From contig OZ038392.1 in the NCBI GenBank assembly GCA_964036045.1, forward strand, positions 19,172,612 through 19,236,611: a stretch of 64,000 nucleotides of DNA. Reading direction: 5' to 3'. Position 1 is the stretch's first letter. Every line of letters begins with the position of its first letter. The translations under genes and the position numbers were made by a program. Of the stretch, positions 43,501-53,673 are shown in pieces. The DNA comes from Eutreptiella sp. 'Long Island Sound 2002' (Eukaryota; Euglenozoa; Euglenophyceae; Eutreptiales; Eutreptiaceae). The notes under the pieces are model-generated. The model worked only from the letters and a program-made list of their open reading frames with translations, made no database searches and was not told the DNA's origin.

Positions 43501-46400
43501 CGACCGCACCCGGGACACACGGGACGCGGAACCCTGGCGGCTGCCCGCTCCAGAGGACGGGCGGCCAGGGGAGGGACAGCGTCTGACACCGGGCGCCCCT
43601 CACAACGGTGGAAAGCACCCCCCCGGGGACGCCCTTCCGCCACCCCCACGGCGAGCAACGCCGGCCCGCAAGGGCGCACGCGCTGTGGGACCGGTGCTCG
43701 GTCCCCGCGCCCGCACCGACCGCACCCGGGACACCCGGGACGCGGAACCCTGGCTGCCCGCTCCAGAGGACGGATGACCGGGGGAGGGACAGCGCCTGAC
43801 ACCAGACGCCCCTCACAATGCTGGAAGGCAGCCCCCCCGGGGATGTTCTTCCGCCACCCCCACAGCGGGCAAGGCCGGCCCGCAACGGCGCACGCTGGGG
43901 GGCCGATGCCGAGTCCCCACGCCCGCACCGACCGCACCCGGGACACACAGGACGCGGAACCCTGGCTGCCCGCTCCGGAGGACGGACGGCCAGGGGAGGG
44001 ACAGCGCCTGACACTGGGCGCCCCTCACAACGGTGGAAAGCACCCCCCCCGGGGACGCCCTTCTGCCACTCCCACAGCGAGCAACGCCGGCCCACAAGGG
44101 TGCGCGCTGTGAGACCGGTGCTGGGTCCCCACGCCTGCACGGACCGCACCCGGGACACACGGGACGCGGAACCCTGGCTGCCCGCTCCAGAGGACGGGCG
44201 GCCAGGGGAGGGACAGCGCCTGACACCAGGCGCCCCTCACAACAGTGGAAGGTACCCCCCGGGGACGCCCTTCCGCCACCCCCACGGCGAGCAACGCAAG
44301 CACGCAAGGGCGCAAGCTGTGGGGCCGGTGCTGGGTCCCCACGCCCGCACCGACCGCACCCGGGACACACGGGACGCGGAACCCTGGCTGCCCGCTCCAG
44401 AGGACGGGCGGCCGGGGGAGGGACAGCGCCTGACACCAGGCGCCCCTCACAATGATGGAAGGCACCCCCCCCGGGGACGCCCTTCCGCCACCCCCAAGGA
44501 GAGCAACGCCGGCCCGCAAGGGCGCGCGCTGCGGGGCCAGTGCTGGGTCCCCACGCCCGCACCGACCGCACCCGGGACACACAGGACGCGGAACCCTGAC
44601 TGCCCGCCCCAGAGGACGGACGGCCAGGGGATGGACAGCGCCTGACGCCGGGCGCCCCTCACAACGGTGGAGGGCACCCCCCCCGGGGACGCCCTTCCGC
44701 CACTCCCACAGCGAGCAACGCCGGCCCGCAAGGGCGCACGCTGTGGGACCGGTGCTGGGTCCACACGCCCGCATCGACCGCACCCGGGACACACGGGTCG
44801 CGGAACCCTGGCTGCCCGCTCCAGAGGACGGGCGGTCGGGGAAGGGACAGCGCCTGACCCCAGGCGCCCCCCACAACGGTGGAAGGCACCCCCCCCGGGG
44901 ACGCCCTTCCGCCACCCCCACAGCGAGCAATGCCGGCCCGCAAGGGCGCACGCTGTGGGGCCGTTGCTGGGCCCACACGCCCGCATCGACCGCACCCGGG
45001 ACACACGGGTCGCGGAACCCTGGCTGCCCGCTCCGGAGGACGGGCGTCCGGGAGAGGGACAGCGCCTGACACCAGACGCCCCTCACAATGCTGGAAGGCA
45101 GCCCCCCCGGGGACGTTCTTCCGCCACCCCCACAGCGGGCAAGGCCGGCCCGCAACGGCGCACGCTGGGGGGCCGATGCCGAGTCCCCACGCCCGCACCG
45201 ACCGCACCCGGGACACACAGGACGCGGAACCCTGGCTGCCCGCTCCGGAGGACGGACGGCCAGGGGAGGGACAGCCCCTGACACTGGGCGCCCCTCACAA
45301 CGGTGGAAAGCACCCCCCCCGGGGACGCCCTTCTGCCACTCCCACAGCGAGCAACGCCGGCCCACAAGGGTGCGCGCTGTGAGACCGGTGCTGGGTCCCC
45401 ACGCCTGCACGGACCGCATCCGGGACACACGGGACGCGGAACCCTGGCTGCCCGCTCCAGAGGACGGGCGGCCAGGGGAGGGACAGCGCCTGACACCAGG
45501 CGCCCCTCACAACAGTGGAAGGCACCCCCCGGGGACGCCCTTCCGCCAACCCCACGGCGAGCAACGCAAGCACGCAAGGGCGCACGCTGTGGGGCCGGTG
45601 CTGGGTCCCCACGCCCGCACCGACCGCACCCGGGACACACGGGACGCGGAACCCTGGCTGCCCGCTCCAGAGGACGGGCGGCCGGGGGAGGGACAGCGCC
45701 TGACACCAGGCGCCCCTCACAATGATGGAAGGCACCCCCCCCGGGGACGCCCTTCCGCCACCCCCAAGGAGAGCAACGCCGGCCCGCAAGGGCGCGCGCT
45801 GCGGGGCCAGTGCTGGGTCCCCACGCCCGCACCGACCGCACCCGGGACACACAGGACGCGGAACCCTGACTGCCCGCCCCAGAGGACGGACGGCCAGGGG
45901 ATGGACAGCGCCTGACGCCGGGCGCCCCTCACAACGGTGGAGGGCACCCCCCCCGGGGACGCCCTTCCGCCACTCCCACAGCGAGCAACGCCGGCCCGCA
46001 AGGGCGCACGCTGTGGGACCGGTGCTGGGTCCACACGCCCGCATCGACCGCACCCGGGACACACGGGTCGCGGAACCCTGGCTGCCCGCTCCAGAGGACG
46101 GGCGGTCGGGGAAGGGACAGCGCCTGACCCCAGGCGCCCCCCACAACGGTGGAAGGCACCCCCCCCGGGGACGCCCTTCCGCCACCCCCACAGCGAGCAA
46201 TGCCGGCCCGCAAGGGCGCACGCTGTGGGGCCGTTGCTGGGCCCACACGCCCGCATCGACCGCACCCGGGACACACGGGTCGCGGAACCCTGGCTGCCCG
46301 CTCCGGAGGACGGGCGTCCGGGAGAGGGACAGCGCCTAACACCAGACGCCCCTCGCAACGCTGGAAAGCACCCCCCCGGGGATGCCCATCCACCACCCCC
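40571..46400. repeat. Satellite of 212-bp GC-rich monomers, 27-28 copies
   Basis: The anchor GGACAGCGCCTGAC recurs at 40598, 40810, 41022, 41235, 41449, 41662, 41874 and so on to 46327, a spacing of 212-214 bp. Each monomer has a C run of 6-9 then GGGGAC. Length variation in this run rotates the reading frame, and open frames therefore appear on both strands, but I do not consider them genes. Two monomer types alternate in blocks: one with CCACACGCCCGCATCGACC and GGGTCGCGG, the other with CCCCACGCCCGCACCGACC and GGGACGCGG. The array ends about 90 bases before the ATG of the first LINE-block ORF. Confidence 0.95.
43788..46327. repeat. Recent 1,270-bp tandem duplication (six monomers) in the satellite
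   Basis: 43788-45057 and 45058-46327 are nearly identical, differing at only a handful of positions. Neighbouring monomers elsewhere differ by many substitutions. This is a higher-order unit of six monomers. Confidence 0.85.
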
Positions 46401-46486
46401 ACATAGAGCAACGCACCAGCGCACCAACGCACCAGCCACGGGACATCCGCACCCCACCCCCTGCTCGTAGACACAGCGACACAGCA

Positions 46487-47815
46487 ATGGCGGAACCCGC
46501 GGCACCACGCAAGACACGCCCCCGATCTCCGACGCTGGACGAAGCACACGAGGTCATCAGGGCGCTGGGACTCAAGGACGGCGAAGGAGACCCCCCACAA
46601 GGGGACGCGGGCACGAACTCCGACCTGGAGGCATTGCCGGAGCCCCCCACGGGAGGCGCGCCAGCGGAACCTGCGCCGCCAGCGGGCAGCGTACCCGCGA
46701 TCTGCCCCGCGTGGAAACGGGGCCACTGCACCGGCGAAGGCTGGTGCCCCAAACAGCACCCCCAGCCCGGCCCCGATGACGGAGCGTTGCCCGAGGTGAA
46801 ACCCGCGGCCGCACGCGCCGCCCTACGCTACGGGGTGGCGCAGGGCTGGATCCTGGATGAGACCGCGCGCGGCAGCGTGAACATCCAGGAGGCCGTCGAC
46901 CGAGTCACCCACGCGGGACAGGCGGCAGTGGCCTTGCACACCCGGGGCCGCCACGGTGGACCCGCAGAGGGGATCATTGTGGAACCCTCGGGAATGGTGC
47001 TGGTCCTGGCGGCGGACATGGTCCAAGGGGTGCTCCACGCGTCCCGCGTGCGGCGAGCGTGCCCACAGTGGACCATCCAAGTGTACACCCCCCCGCGGGC
47101 GTGGCCCTTTTCCACATGGGCGGTGCTCGCCGTGATGTGGCACCTGGCACCAGAGGACGCCCCCACAGGGACCGCGGAGGACATCGCCCGGGACCTCCAC
47201 ACCTGGCCGGCCGACCAGGAATACCCCTGGCGCAGGCCCCGGGGCGGCCTCCCGGTGGCACCAGCGGCAGAGGGGCTCAGCCTCGCGGCAACCCTCCAAC
47301 GGCACCCCGACAAGCAGGCACGCCACTTCCTGCAGACGGGCACGGTCCCGGCCACCCCGCCAGACTCCGAGTGGCGATGGGACACAGGGGTGGCGCAGCC
47401 GCTGCCGGGCCCCTGGACCCTCCCGTTGTGGTACTTGCCCATGGGCACCTTGGCCCACGCCACCCAGGCCGTCAAGGGGGCCTTCCCGCAGCCGCTCCTC
47501 CCCGGCGTAGCGCTGCTCCGCAGCCTGCAGGCGGGGGCCGCCTGGGTACGGTGGAAGGAGGGGAAGGGGCGCTCGAGCCCCTATTTCCCCATGGTCCAAG
47601 GCCAGGCGCTGATCCACGCCGAGGGCATGGGGACCGTGGAATGGGGGGCGATCGTGCCCGGCACGGCGTGCAGGTGGATCACGGCGGCCGCCCCACAGCC
47701 CATGCGATCGCCGCCGGCGTGCCACCGCCTCCTACGGATGGTCCCCTCTTTGGCCCTCCAGCACGCCTTTACAAGGGACGTGTGGAAGGCCGTACTGAGC
47801 CACACCCACATATGA
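46487..47815 (+). CDS. CCCH zinc-finger ORF at the 5' end of the LINE block
   Basis: This 442-residue frame starts with ATG at 46487 (MAEPAAPRKTRPRSPTLDEA). After a Pro/Ala/Gly-rich N-terminus, CPAWKRGHCTGEGWCPKQHP (~residues 70-90) is a C-x7-C-x5-C-x3-H zinc finger, a type that usually binds RNA. The remaining 350 residues are globular-looking, rich in Trp and Ala, and unrecognised. The frame ends at TGA right at the terminal inverted repeat of the AT-rich island, so the protein may be truncated by that insertion. The C2H2 ORF beyond the island could be its continuation in another frame. RNA-binding first ORFs are common in LINEs, hence the tentative assignment. Confidence 0.6.
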   Translation: MAEPAAPRKTRPRSPTLDEAHEVIRALGLKDGEGDPPQGDAGTNSDLEALPEPPTGGAPAEPAPPAGSVPAICPAWKRGHCTGEGWCPKQHPQPGPDDGALPEVKPAAARAALRYGVAQGWILDETARGSVNIQEAVDRVTHAGQAAVALHTRGRHGGPAEGIIVEPSGMVLVLAADMVQGVLHASRVRRACPQWTIQVYTPPRAWPFSTWAVLAVMWHLAPEDAPTGTAEDIARDLHTWPADQEYPWRRPRGGLPVAPAAEGLSLAATLQRHPDKQARHFLQTGTVPATPPDSEWRWDTGVAQPLPGPWTLPLWYLPMGTLAHATQAVKGAFPQPLLPGVALLRSLQAGAAWVRWKEGKGRSSPYFPMVQGQALIHAEGMGTVEWGAIVPGTACRWITAAAPQPMRSPPACHRLLRMVPSLALQHAFTRDVWKAVLSHTHI

Positions 47816-48093
47816 TTTTACGATGTCGCCAGATCCCAAAATTCAGTTACCGGACTACCGCTGAAACCGCCGCGGTCGCAATTTTCCCGCCTCCGCAAGC
47901 ATTTTTGGCTCATTTTGCAAGATTTGTGCCAATTCTGTGCGCAGTTAAGCAGATTTAAGAACCGCAATCTGCCAATTGCAATCACATCCTGCTCCTGTGA
48001 TCAAATGACGGTCATCCCATCAACCTTTAGGGAGATATTTCCAAAATACCGCCTTTTCGGGCCTTTTTTGGCACTTTTTCACGAAGAAAGTGG

Positions 48094-48530
48094 CATAAGT
48101 GGATTTCGGGGTGGTCTCATGAGATTTCAAATGGGTCAAGGTTCTCCCTAAGGTTAGTTTGGCCTTAGCAAACCACAATATTTGACCCTAAATGGTGGTG
48201 CATCAAGATAATTCAGTGGCGGGTGCCAAAATTGCCCCAAAACAGCCATATTTGCCCTTTTTAACTTGTAAATCTCGCATAAGTAGATTTAGGGCAGGTA
48301 TCATGAGATTTCAAATGGCTCACCCTTGTTGCTAAGGTTAGTTTGGCCTTGGCAAAGCACCATATGTGACCCTACATGCTCTTGAATCAAGATGTATCAA
48401 CTGCGGGTGCCAAAATTGCCTCAAAACAGCCATATTTGCCTTGTTTGACGTCTAATTCTACTATAAGTAGATTTAGGGGAGGTATCATGAGATTTCAAAT
48501 TGCTCCACCTTGTTCCTAAGGTTCGCCCGC
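48094..48530. repeat. 184-bp tandem repeat, about 2.4 copies
   Basis: CATAAGTGGATTTCGGGG, CATAAGTAGATTTAGGG and TATAAGTAGATTTAGGGG start at 48094, 48278 and 48462. Each is followed by TCATGAGATTTCAAAT and CTAAGGTT(AGTTTGGCC). Confidence 0.85.
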
Positions 48531-48538
48531 CCTATTTT

Positions 48539-49709
48539 GAGGGTGCTGGATGCAAAAAAGCAGGTTCTAGAGAGAGACAGATCACGAAAACACAATTTAC
48601 AGCATACATTTTTCATGAAAAAACGGCCAAGAATGGCCGTTTTTGGTCAAAAATTGAGTTTTTCGGCCTCAGACAAGCATTTGAAGACCCCCCCCCCCCC
48701 TATTTCGAGGGTGCTGGATGCGAAAAAGCAGGTTCTAGGCAGACATAGATCACGAAAACACAATTTACAGCATGCGTATGCACCAACATTTGTCATTTTT
48801 CATGAAAAAGAACGGCCAAGAATGGCCGTTTTTTGGTCAAAGATTGAGTTTTTCGGCGCCAGACAGCATTCGAAGACCCCCCCCCCATTTTGAGGGTGCT
48901 GGATGCGAAAAAGCAGGTTGTAAGGGCACACAGACGACGAAAACACAATTTGCAGCGTCTGTATGTACCAAAACTTCCCAGTTTTCATGAAAAATCGGCC
49001 AAAAATGGCCGTTTTCTGGTCAAAAATTGAAGGTTTTTGGCCCCAGACAAGCAGTTGAAGACCCCTCCCCCCGTATTTTGAGGGTGCTGGATGCGAAAAA
49101 GCAGGATGTAGGCAGACACAGAGCTGGAAAACACAATTTACAGCATCCGTATGTACCAAAATTTGCCGTTTTTCATGAAAAATCGCAAAAAAAATGACCG
49201 TTTTCCGGTCAAAAATTGAGTTCTTTTGGCCTCAGACAAGCAGTTGAAGAACCCCCACTCCATTTGGAGGGTGCTGGATACGAAAGAGCAGGTTGTAGAG
49301 GCATATATATCACGAAAACACAATTTACAGCATACATATGCACCAAAATTTGCCATTTTTCATATAAAAACGGCCAAAAATGGTTGTTTTTTGGCCAAAA
49401 ATTGAGTTTTTTTAGCTTCAGATAAGCAGTTGAAGACCCCCACCCCCTGTTTGGGGGTGCTGGATGCTAACAAGCAGGTTGTAGGGGCACACAGATCACG
49501 GAAACGCAATTTACAGCATGCGTATGCACCAAAATTTGCCATTTTTCATGGAGAAAAACGGCACAAAATGGCCGCTTTTTGGTGAAAAATTGTGTTTTTT
49601 GGCCGCAGCCAAGCAGTTTAAGACCTCCCCACCCCTGTTCTGAGGGTGCTGGATGCAAAAAACATGTTGTATGGGGACACAGACCGCCCAAACACAATTT
49701 ACAGCATGC
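48539..49709. repeat. About 186-bp tandem repeat, 6-7 copies
   Basis: GAGGGTGCTGGATGC or variants begin units at 48539, 48707, 48892, 49080, 49267, 49453 and 49642 (spacing 168-189). Each unit contains CACAATTTACAGCAT, a short hairpin AACGGCCA(A)GAATGGCCGTT and GTCAAAAATTGAGTTTTT, and ends in a C run. Confidence 0.9.
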
Positions 49710-49776
49710 TACTTACTTGAATGGGTGTTTTTTTTAATGTTGCAGGTTTTGGGATTTTTGGACGTCATAAAATCCT

Positions 49777-52158
49777 ATGTGCAGGGAGTGGCTAACGAAC
49801 CCGGGTGCGCGGTACCCGCCGGGACCGGTGCTCGAACAGCTCACGGCCCCCACACCCGGAGTCCTCCACGCCCTACACAGGGCGTCGGCCCTCACGAAGC
49901 AGCTCAACGACGAAGTGCTGGACCTGGCGCTGGAGCCGCTGAGGGTGCTCTACCTGCAAGCCCACATCCCACCCGCGGGCACGTCCAACCGCCTAGGCCG
50001 CCTGGGGTTGCAGCGTCGCGTCGAGGCCGCGCACCCAGGAGGCGTGGTGGAACAGTGGCCAACGCTCCGCAACCCGTCCACCGCGGAGGGCCACTGGTAC
50101 CTGCACCAACTCCTCTTCCAACCACGGGCAGCCCCGGAACACCGCCGGCAAAACCCGTACCACACGCACCCGGAGCGCCAAGGCGCGCAACACTACCCGC
50201 AGCCAGTCCCGCCCGCCCTCCCGCCGGGGCAGGGCCCGGAGGCGCTACAGCGGGGCCCCCCGCTCGACACCGCCACCACGGTGCAGCAAAGGGGAAGCGA
50301 CGACGCGAGTGGTGCCGAACTGGACTGCACGAACTGCGGAGCGGTGGCCTGGATGGCAGCCTGCAGGCACCTCGCCCGAGATACCACGGGGCTCCGGCAG
50401 TACAAACCCACGGACCGCACGGCGCTGGCGTCCGCGGTCGCGGCCGTCACCATGGGTCCCGTGGCGGCGTGGCTGGCGCAACTGCTGCCCCACGTCCCCT
50501 GCCGCGACACGCGGCCCCGACAGCCGGCCGCGACGCACGAGCCGACGGCACCCCTCACGGCGGAGCAACTATACGTCGTCGCGGCAGCGTTGCTAGCAGA
50601 CGGCGGGGAGAGCTTCGTCCACCACCACGGCCCGGCGCAAATTGCGGGATGCATACAAGGGCCTCAGCGCGATGCACCAGACCCGTGGCATGCCACACTC
50701 CGCGGGCGCACCCGCGTCTGGGGTGCGGGCGATGGCACACCCCCGCCCGGGCCTAAGCAGGGGGAGGCACTGGTACTGCAGACGGCAGGCTACCAAGCCA
50801 TCATACACGGCCACGCCGGAGGATACCGGTCGCACGTCCTGGCCGGAGGCCGATGGACGGTCTGGCACAGCACCGCCAGGCAAGGGGCTTTCCCGCCCCT
50901 GCCCCACGTCGACTGGCGACAGGGGCCCACCCAGGCCTACTATATGTCGGCGGACCCCTGGCCGCTGGCGGTCCTGCTACACACTGTCAGCGCCCCCAAC
51001 AAGAGGCAGGAACCGGGGTGGGTCAATCCCCCCACACTGCAGTGGAGCCCCGACCAGGAGGAGCATCTACGGGCCGCGTGGCAGGGAGACGCCATCAGGG
51101 CCACGGACGGCCCGGACCTCCACGCGGGGCCAATCACGCACGCCCGCCCAGCGGCTACCCTGGCGGTGGCCCAACGGGGACAGCAGAACCCACAGTGGGT
51201 GGTCTGCATGTTCAGCCCGGCGGACGCGCACATCGTCGTCTGCGACCCCGAACGCCTGCCGGGGCCCGAAGCCGTGATCCACGTGGCAGACTGCACCCGC
51301 ATGATCATCAAGGCGCTGCGGGAGGGCGAACACCACGCCCTCCTGCTCCAGGTCAGGCTGAAGGACAACGCCCGGGCGGCGAGGCGGGGAGTGTGGCCCG
51401 CAGCGGCGCACCCCGCCGACCTGGAGCTCCAGCTGGCGGTCCCGACCGCGGTGTACCACTGGCTACAGGCCTTCCACGACCTGCGATGGAGGGGCAAACC
51501 CGACCGCCAAATCGGCTCCACGCACTGGCAAACGTGGCTGCAAGCAGACGCGCAGCGCGATGCCATCCGAGGCCTCGGGCCCGCGCCCGCGACACGGGCC
51601 CTCGATGCGGCTGCCCCGGGCCGCACGCTGGCACCACACACGGTGCCGCTGGTCAACCTGCCCTTCGAACCAGCGGCGGAGGGCGCCATTCGGAAGTCGG
51701 TGCCGCTCCCCCCGGCGCGAGGGGCCACGGAGCCGACGAAATGCCCCCTGTGTGCGGACAAGTACTACACCAGCGGGGCAATGCTGGAACACCTGGCGTG
51801 GCACGCGGTGCACGCTGCGGCCCGAGCGGACGACAAGGAGGCGGCCGCCAACATCCTGCAGGGGAGAGCACGGAGATCCCCGTGGCACGCCCCGTACACC
51901 CGGCGCCCCCCGCCCCAGGCAGCCGACCACGCAGATGGAGGTGAGGAGGCACCCGGAGCGGCCCCGGGGGCCGGCGGTGCGGCCCCACCAGGGTCCATGT
52001 CCATCCCCGCGGGGCTGGCCCCCCTGGCCCCCCTGGCTCCCCCGGTCCCCCGGGCCCCCCTGTGGGCCCCGCTGGGAACGGGCTCAGCGGATGCGGCGCA
52101 CCCAGATGCCCTGGCGGCGCCGGCGAACCCGGCGGCAATGCCGATGCGGGATAGCTGA
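49777..52158 (+). CDS. LINE ORF1-like protein with C2H2 zinc finger
   Basis: This 793-residue frame starts at ATG 49777, though open frame begins upstream inside the island's inverted repeat, so the true N-terminus is uncertain. Most of the protein is globular and unrecognised, with a lone CTNCGAVAWMAACRH segment near residue 186. Near residue 655, CPLCADKYYTSGAMLEHLAW followed by H is a C-x2-C-x12-H-x3-H zinc finger. The last 100 residues are Pro/Ala/Gly-rich linker. By position it is ORF1 of the LINE, presumably a nucleic-acid-binding chaperone. It ends at TGA 52156-52158, and the endonuclease follows in the same frame. Confidence 0.7.
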   Translation: MCREWLTNPGARYPPGPVLEQLTAPTPGVLHALHRASALTKQLNDEVLDLALEPLRVLYLQAHIPPAGTSNRLGRLGLQRRVEAAHPGGVVEQWPTLRNPSTAEGHWYLHQLLFQPRAAPEHRRQNPYHTHPERQGAQHYPQPVPPALPPGQGPEALQRGPPLDTATTVQQRGSDDASGAELDCTNCGAVAWMAACRHLARDTTGLRQYKPTDRTALASAVAAVTMGPVAAWLAQLLPHVPCRDTRPRQPAATHEPTAPLTAEQLYVVAAALLADGGESFVHHHGPAQIAGCIQGPQRDAPDPWHATLRGRTRVWGAGDGTPPPGPKQGEALVLQTAGYQAIIHGHAGGYRSHVLAGGRWTVWHSTARQGAFPPLPHVDWRQGPTQAYYMSADPWPLAVLLHTVSAPNKRQEPGWVNPPTLQWSPDQEEHLRAAWQGDAIRATDGPDLHAGPITHARPAATLAVAQRGQQNPQWVVCMFSPADAHIVVCDPERLPGPEAVIHVADCTRMIIKALREGEHHALLLQVRLKDNARAARRGVWPAAAHPADLELQLAVPTAVYHWLQAFHDLRWRGKPDRQIGSTHWQTWLQADAQRDAIRGLGPAPATRALDAAAPGRTLAPHTVPLVNLPFEPAAEGAIRKSVPLPPARGATEPTKCPLCADKYYTSGAMLEHLAWHAVHAAARADDKEAAANILQGRARRSPWHAPYTRRPPPQAADHADGGEEAPGAAPGAGGAAPPGSMSIPAGLAPLAPLAPPVPRAPLWAPLGTGSADAAHPDALAAPANPAAMPMRDS

Positions 52159-53673
52159 CTCCAGGAGGACACGACGGGCGACGCCCTGTGGCTCCTCTCG
52201 TGGAACCTGCGCAACGGCCTCGTGCCGCCAGACCGATCCCTCCGGGAAACACTCCGGCGGCGCCGGGGGCCGGCGGCCTGCACCGACAAGGAGCACCTCA
52301 TCACCGGCATGCTGCCCCAGGAGGGGGGCTTTGCCATCATGCTCCAGGAAACGGGGATCGCCACCAGGGCGCAGGAGATGCACGTGGCCGCGGCGCTCCG
52401 GGACAAGGGGTACACCGCCTTCTTCAGCAGCCGGCTGGCGGAAACGGGAGCCACCTCCACCTCGAGAGGGGGGGGCCTCCTCACCGCGGTCAGCAGCAAG
52501 TACGTGGCGGAGCACGAGGTGCTCAGCTTCACGGAAATTGTCCCCGGGAAGGCCGCGGCCCTGGAGATCCGCACGGACGGGGGAGGCCTCACCCTCATCA
52601 ACGTCCACGGGCCGCAAGCAGGCTGCTCCCCGTGGGCGGGACGGGCGGCGTTCTGGGCCGACATACAAATGTATGCCACGGCACGCAGCCTCGGCGTGAG
52701 GCACCCGGTGGTCATCGCCGGCGACACCAACATCTACATGGATGTCCCCGCCAACCCGGCCACGGAGCATTTCCGAGCGGGCTGGGAGGCCTGCGGCTTC
52801 CGAAGGGCCGCGGCAGGCGGCGAGGAGGACATGACCCCCACGCTCCACCCGTCCCAGCACAGGGTGGACACCTTCCTGGTCAACGAGCCCCTCCTGCCGT
52901 GGTCCCTGCGGGAAAGCGTCTGGGCTCGCGGCATGGCACACCCCCAGGTGGTCGGCTCGGACCACCTCCCGGTCCGCCTGGCCCTGCCGGGTCTCCTCAG
53001 CGCAGCGAGGCGCGCGGCGATGCCCACCCCCTACAGCTACACGGAGGGCCGCCTCCTCCCGTACGACGCCGAGGCCGCGCCCGTCCAACACTGCCTGTGG
53101 GCGGCGGTCACCGCCGCGCAGGAAGAACCCTCCCTGGCGCCCTGGCTGGGTCCCGCAGAGCAGCACGACTACGGGTCCATGCCCGCGGCCGCGGTGGACA
53201 AGGTGTTTGAACACCTCCACGCGACGCATGACGCCCTGGCGCGCGGGGTGGGACGCCGGCAGCCGTCTCCGGCGGGAACGGACCCGGCGGAGGGGGACCT
53301 CCCGGAGAGCGGAAAGCAGCTCCAGGCAGCGGTCCTCCGCTATGACACCCTGGCAGCGCGCGCCCCGGCAGCGTACCAGGCGGACGCGGCCAGGCATGGC
53401 ATCCGGTCCGAGGCGGCGCTCCGGCTCATGGAGGAGCTGCAGGGTGTGTCGCCCGGGTTCCGCCCGACCACGCAGGGCCAGCTACAGGAGGAGCTGGAGA
53501 GGCAAGCAGCCGCCCTCGAGGAGGACATTCGCCAGCTCCGCGCCCTCCTGGCAGCAGACCGCAAGCGCGCCATCAAGGACTTCTGGCGCCGCCACGCCCC
53601 TGACATCGCCCAGCGATGGAAAGCCGTGCGGGGAGCCATAGAGGTAGAGGCCCCAGGCCCGTCAGGCCTCTGA
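52159..53673 (+). CDS. LINE AP-like endonuclease domain
   Basis: The fold begins before the first in-frame ATG (52222): immediately after the TGA, the frame reads LLSWNLRNGL, the N-terminal strand of exonuclease-endonuclease-phosphatase proteins. Other motifs are MLQETGIAT (catalytic Glu), GGGLLTAVS, TLINVHGPQAG, VIAGDTNIYMD (Asp-x-Asn), HRVDTFLVNEP and VVGSDHLPVRLAL (Ser-Asp-His). All active-site residues of the family are therefore visible. It would nick target DNA to prime reverse transcription. A helical linker of 200 residues follows and ends at TGA 53671-53673 after PGPSGL. RT continues in frame, so endonuclease and RT probably form one ORF2 with a nonsense codon. Confidence 0.85.
   Translation, partial: LQEDTTGDALWLLSWNLRNGLVPPDRSLRETLRRRRGPAACTDKEHLITGMLPQEGGFAIMLQETGIATRAQEMHVAAALRDKGYTAFFSSRLAETGATSTSRGGGLLTAVSSKYVAEHEVLSFTEIVPGKAAALEIRTDGGGLTLINVHGPQAGCSPWAGRAAFWADIQMYATARSLGVRHPVVIAGDTNIYMDVPANPATEHFRAGWEACGFRRAAAGGEEDMTPTLHPSQHRVDTFLVNEPLLPWSLRESVWARGMAHPQVVGSDHLPVRLALPGLLSAARRAAMPTPYSYTEGRLLPYDAEAAPVQHCLWAAVTAAQEEPSLAPWLGPAEQHDYGSMPAAAVDKVFEHLHATHDALARGVGRRQPSPAGTDPAEGDLPESGKQLQAAVLRYDTLAARAPAAYQADAARHGIRSEAALRLMEELQGVSPGFRPTTQGQLQEELERQAAALEEDIRQLRALLAADRKRAIKDFWRRHAPDIAQRWKAVRGAIEVEAPGPSGL

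Larger units (their letters stand above)
47814..49774. mobile_element. AT-rich island with terminal inverted repeats carrying two satellites
   Basis: The ends match as inverted repeats: GATTTTACGATGTC...ATCCCAAAA at 47814-47841 against the reverse complement GATTTTATGACGTC...ATCCCAAAA of 49747-49774 (22 of 28 positions). Weaker similarity (CACATA, AGCCAC) extends outwards on both sides. Composition drops sharply from GC-rich to AT-rich exactly at these ends. No transposase is present. The right end also resembles a splice acceptor (TTTTTTTTAATGTTGCAG), so a large intron is the alternative. Confidence 0.6.

Noticed and set aside
40571-46400. Long open frames on both strands of the 212-bp array
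   Set aside because: They result from absence of stops in a GC-rich monomer; frames rotate with C-run length and both strands are equally open, so no protein is claimed.
40571-49709. CRISPR-like array
   Set aside because: Units are contiguous diverged satellites of 184-212 bp without unique spacers or cas genes.
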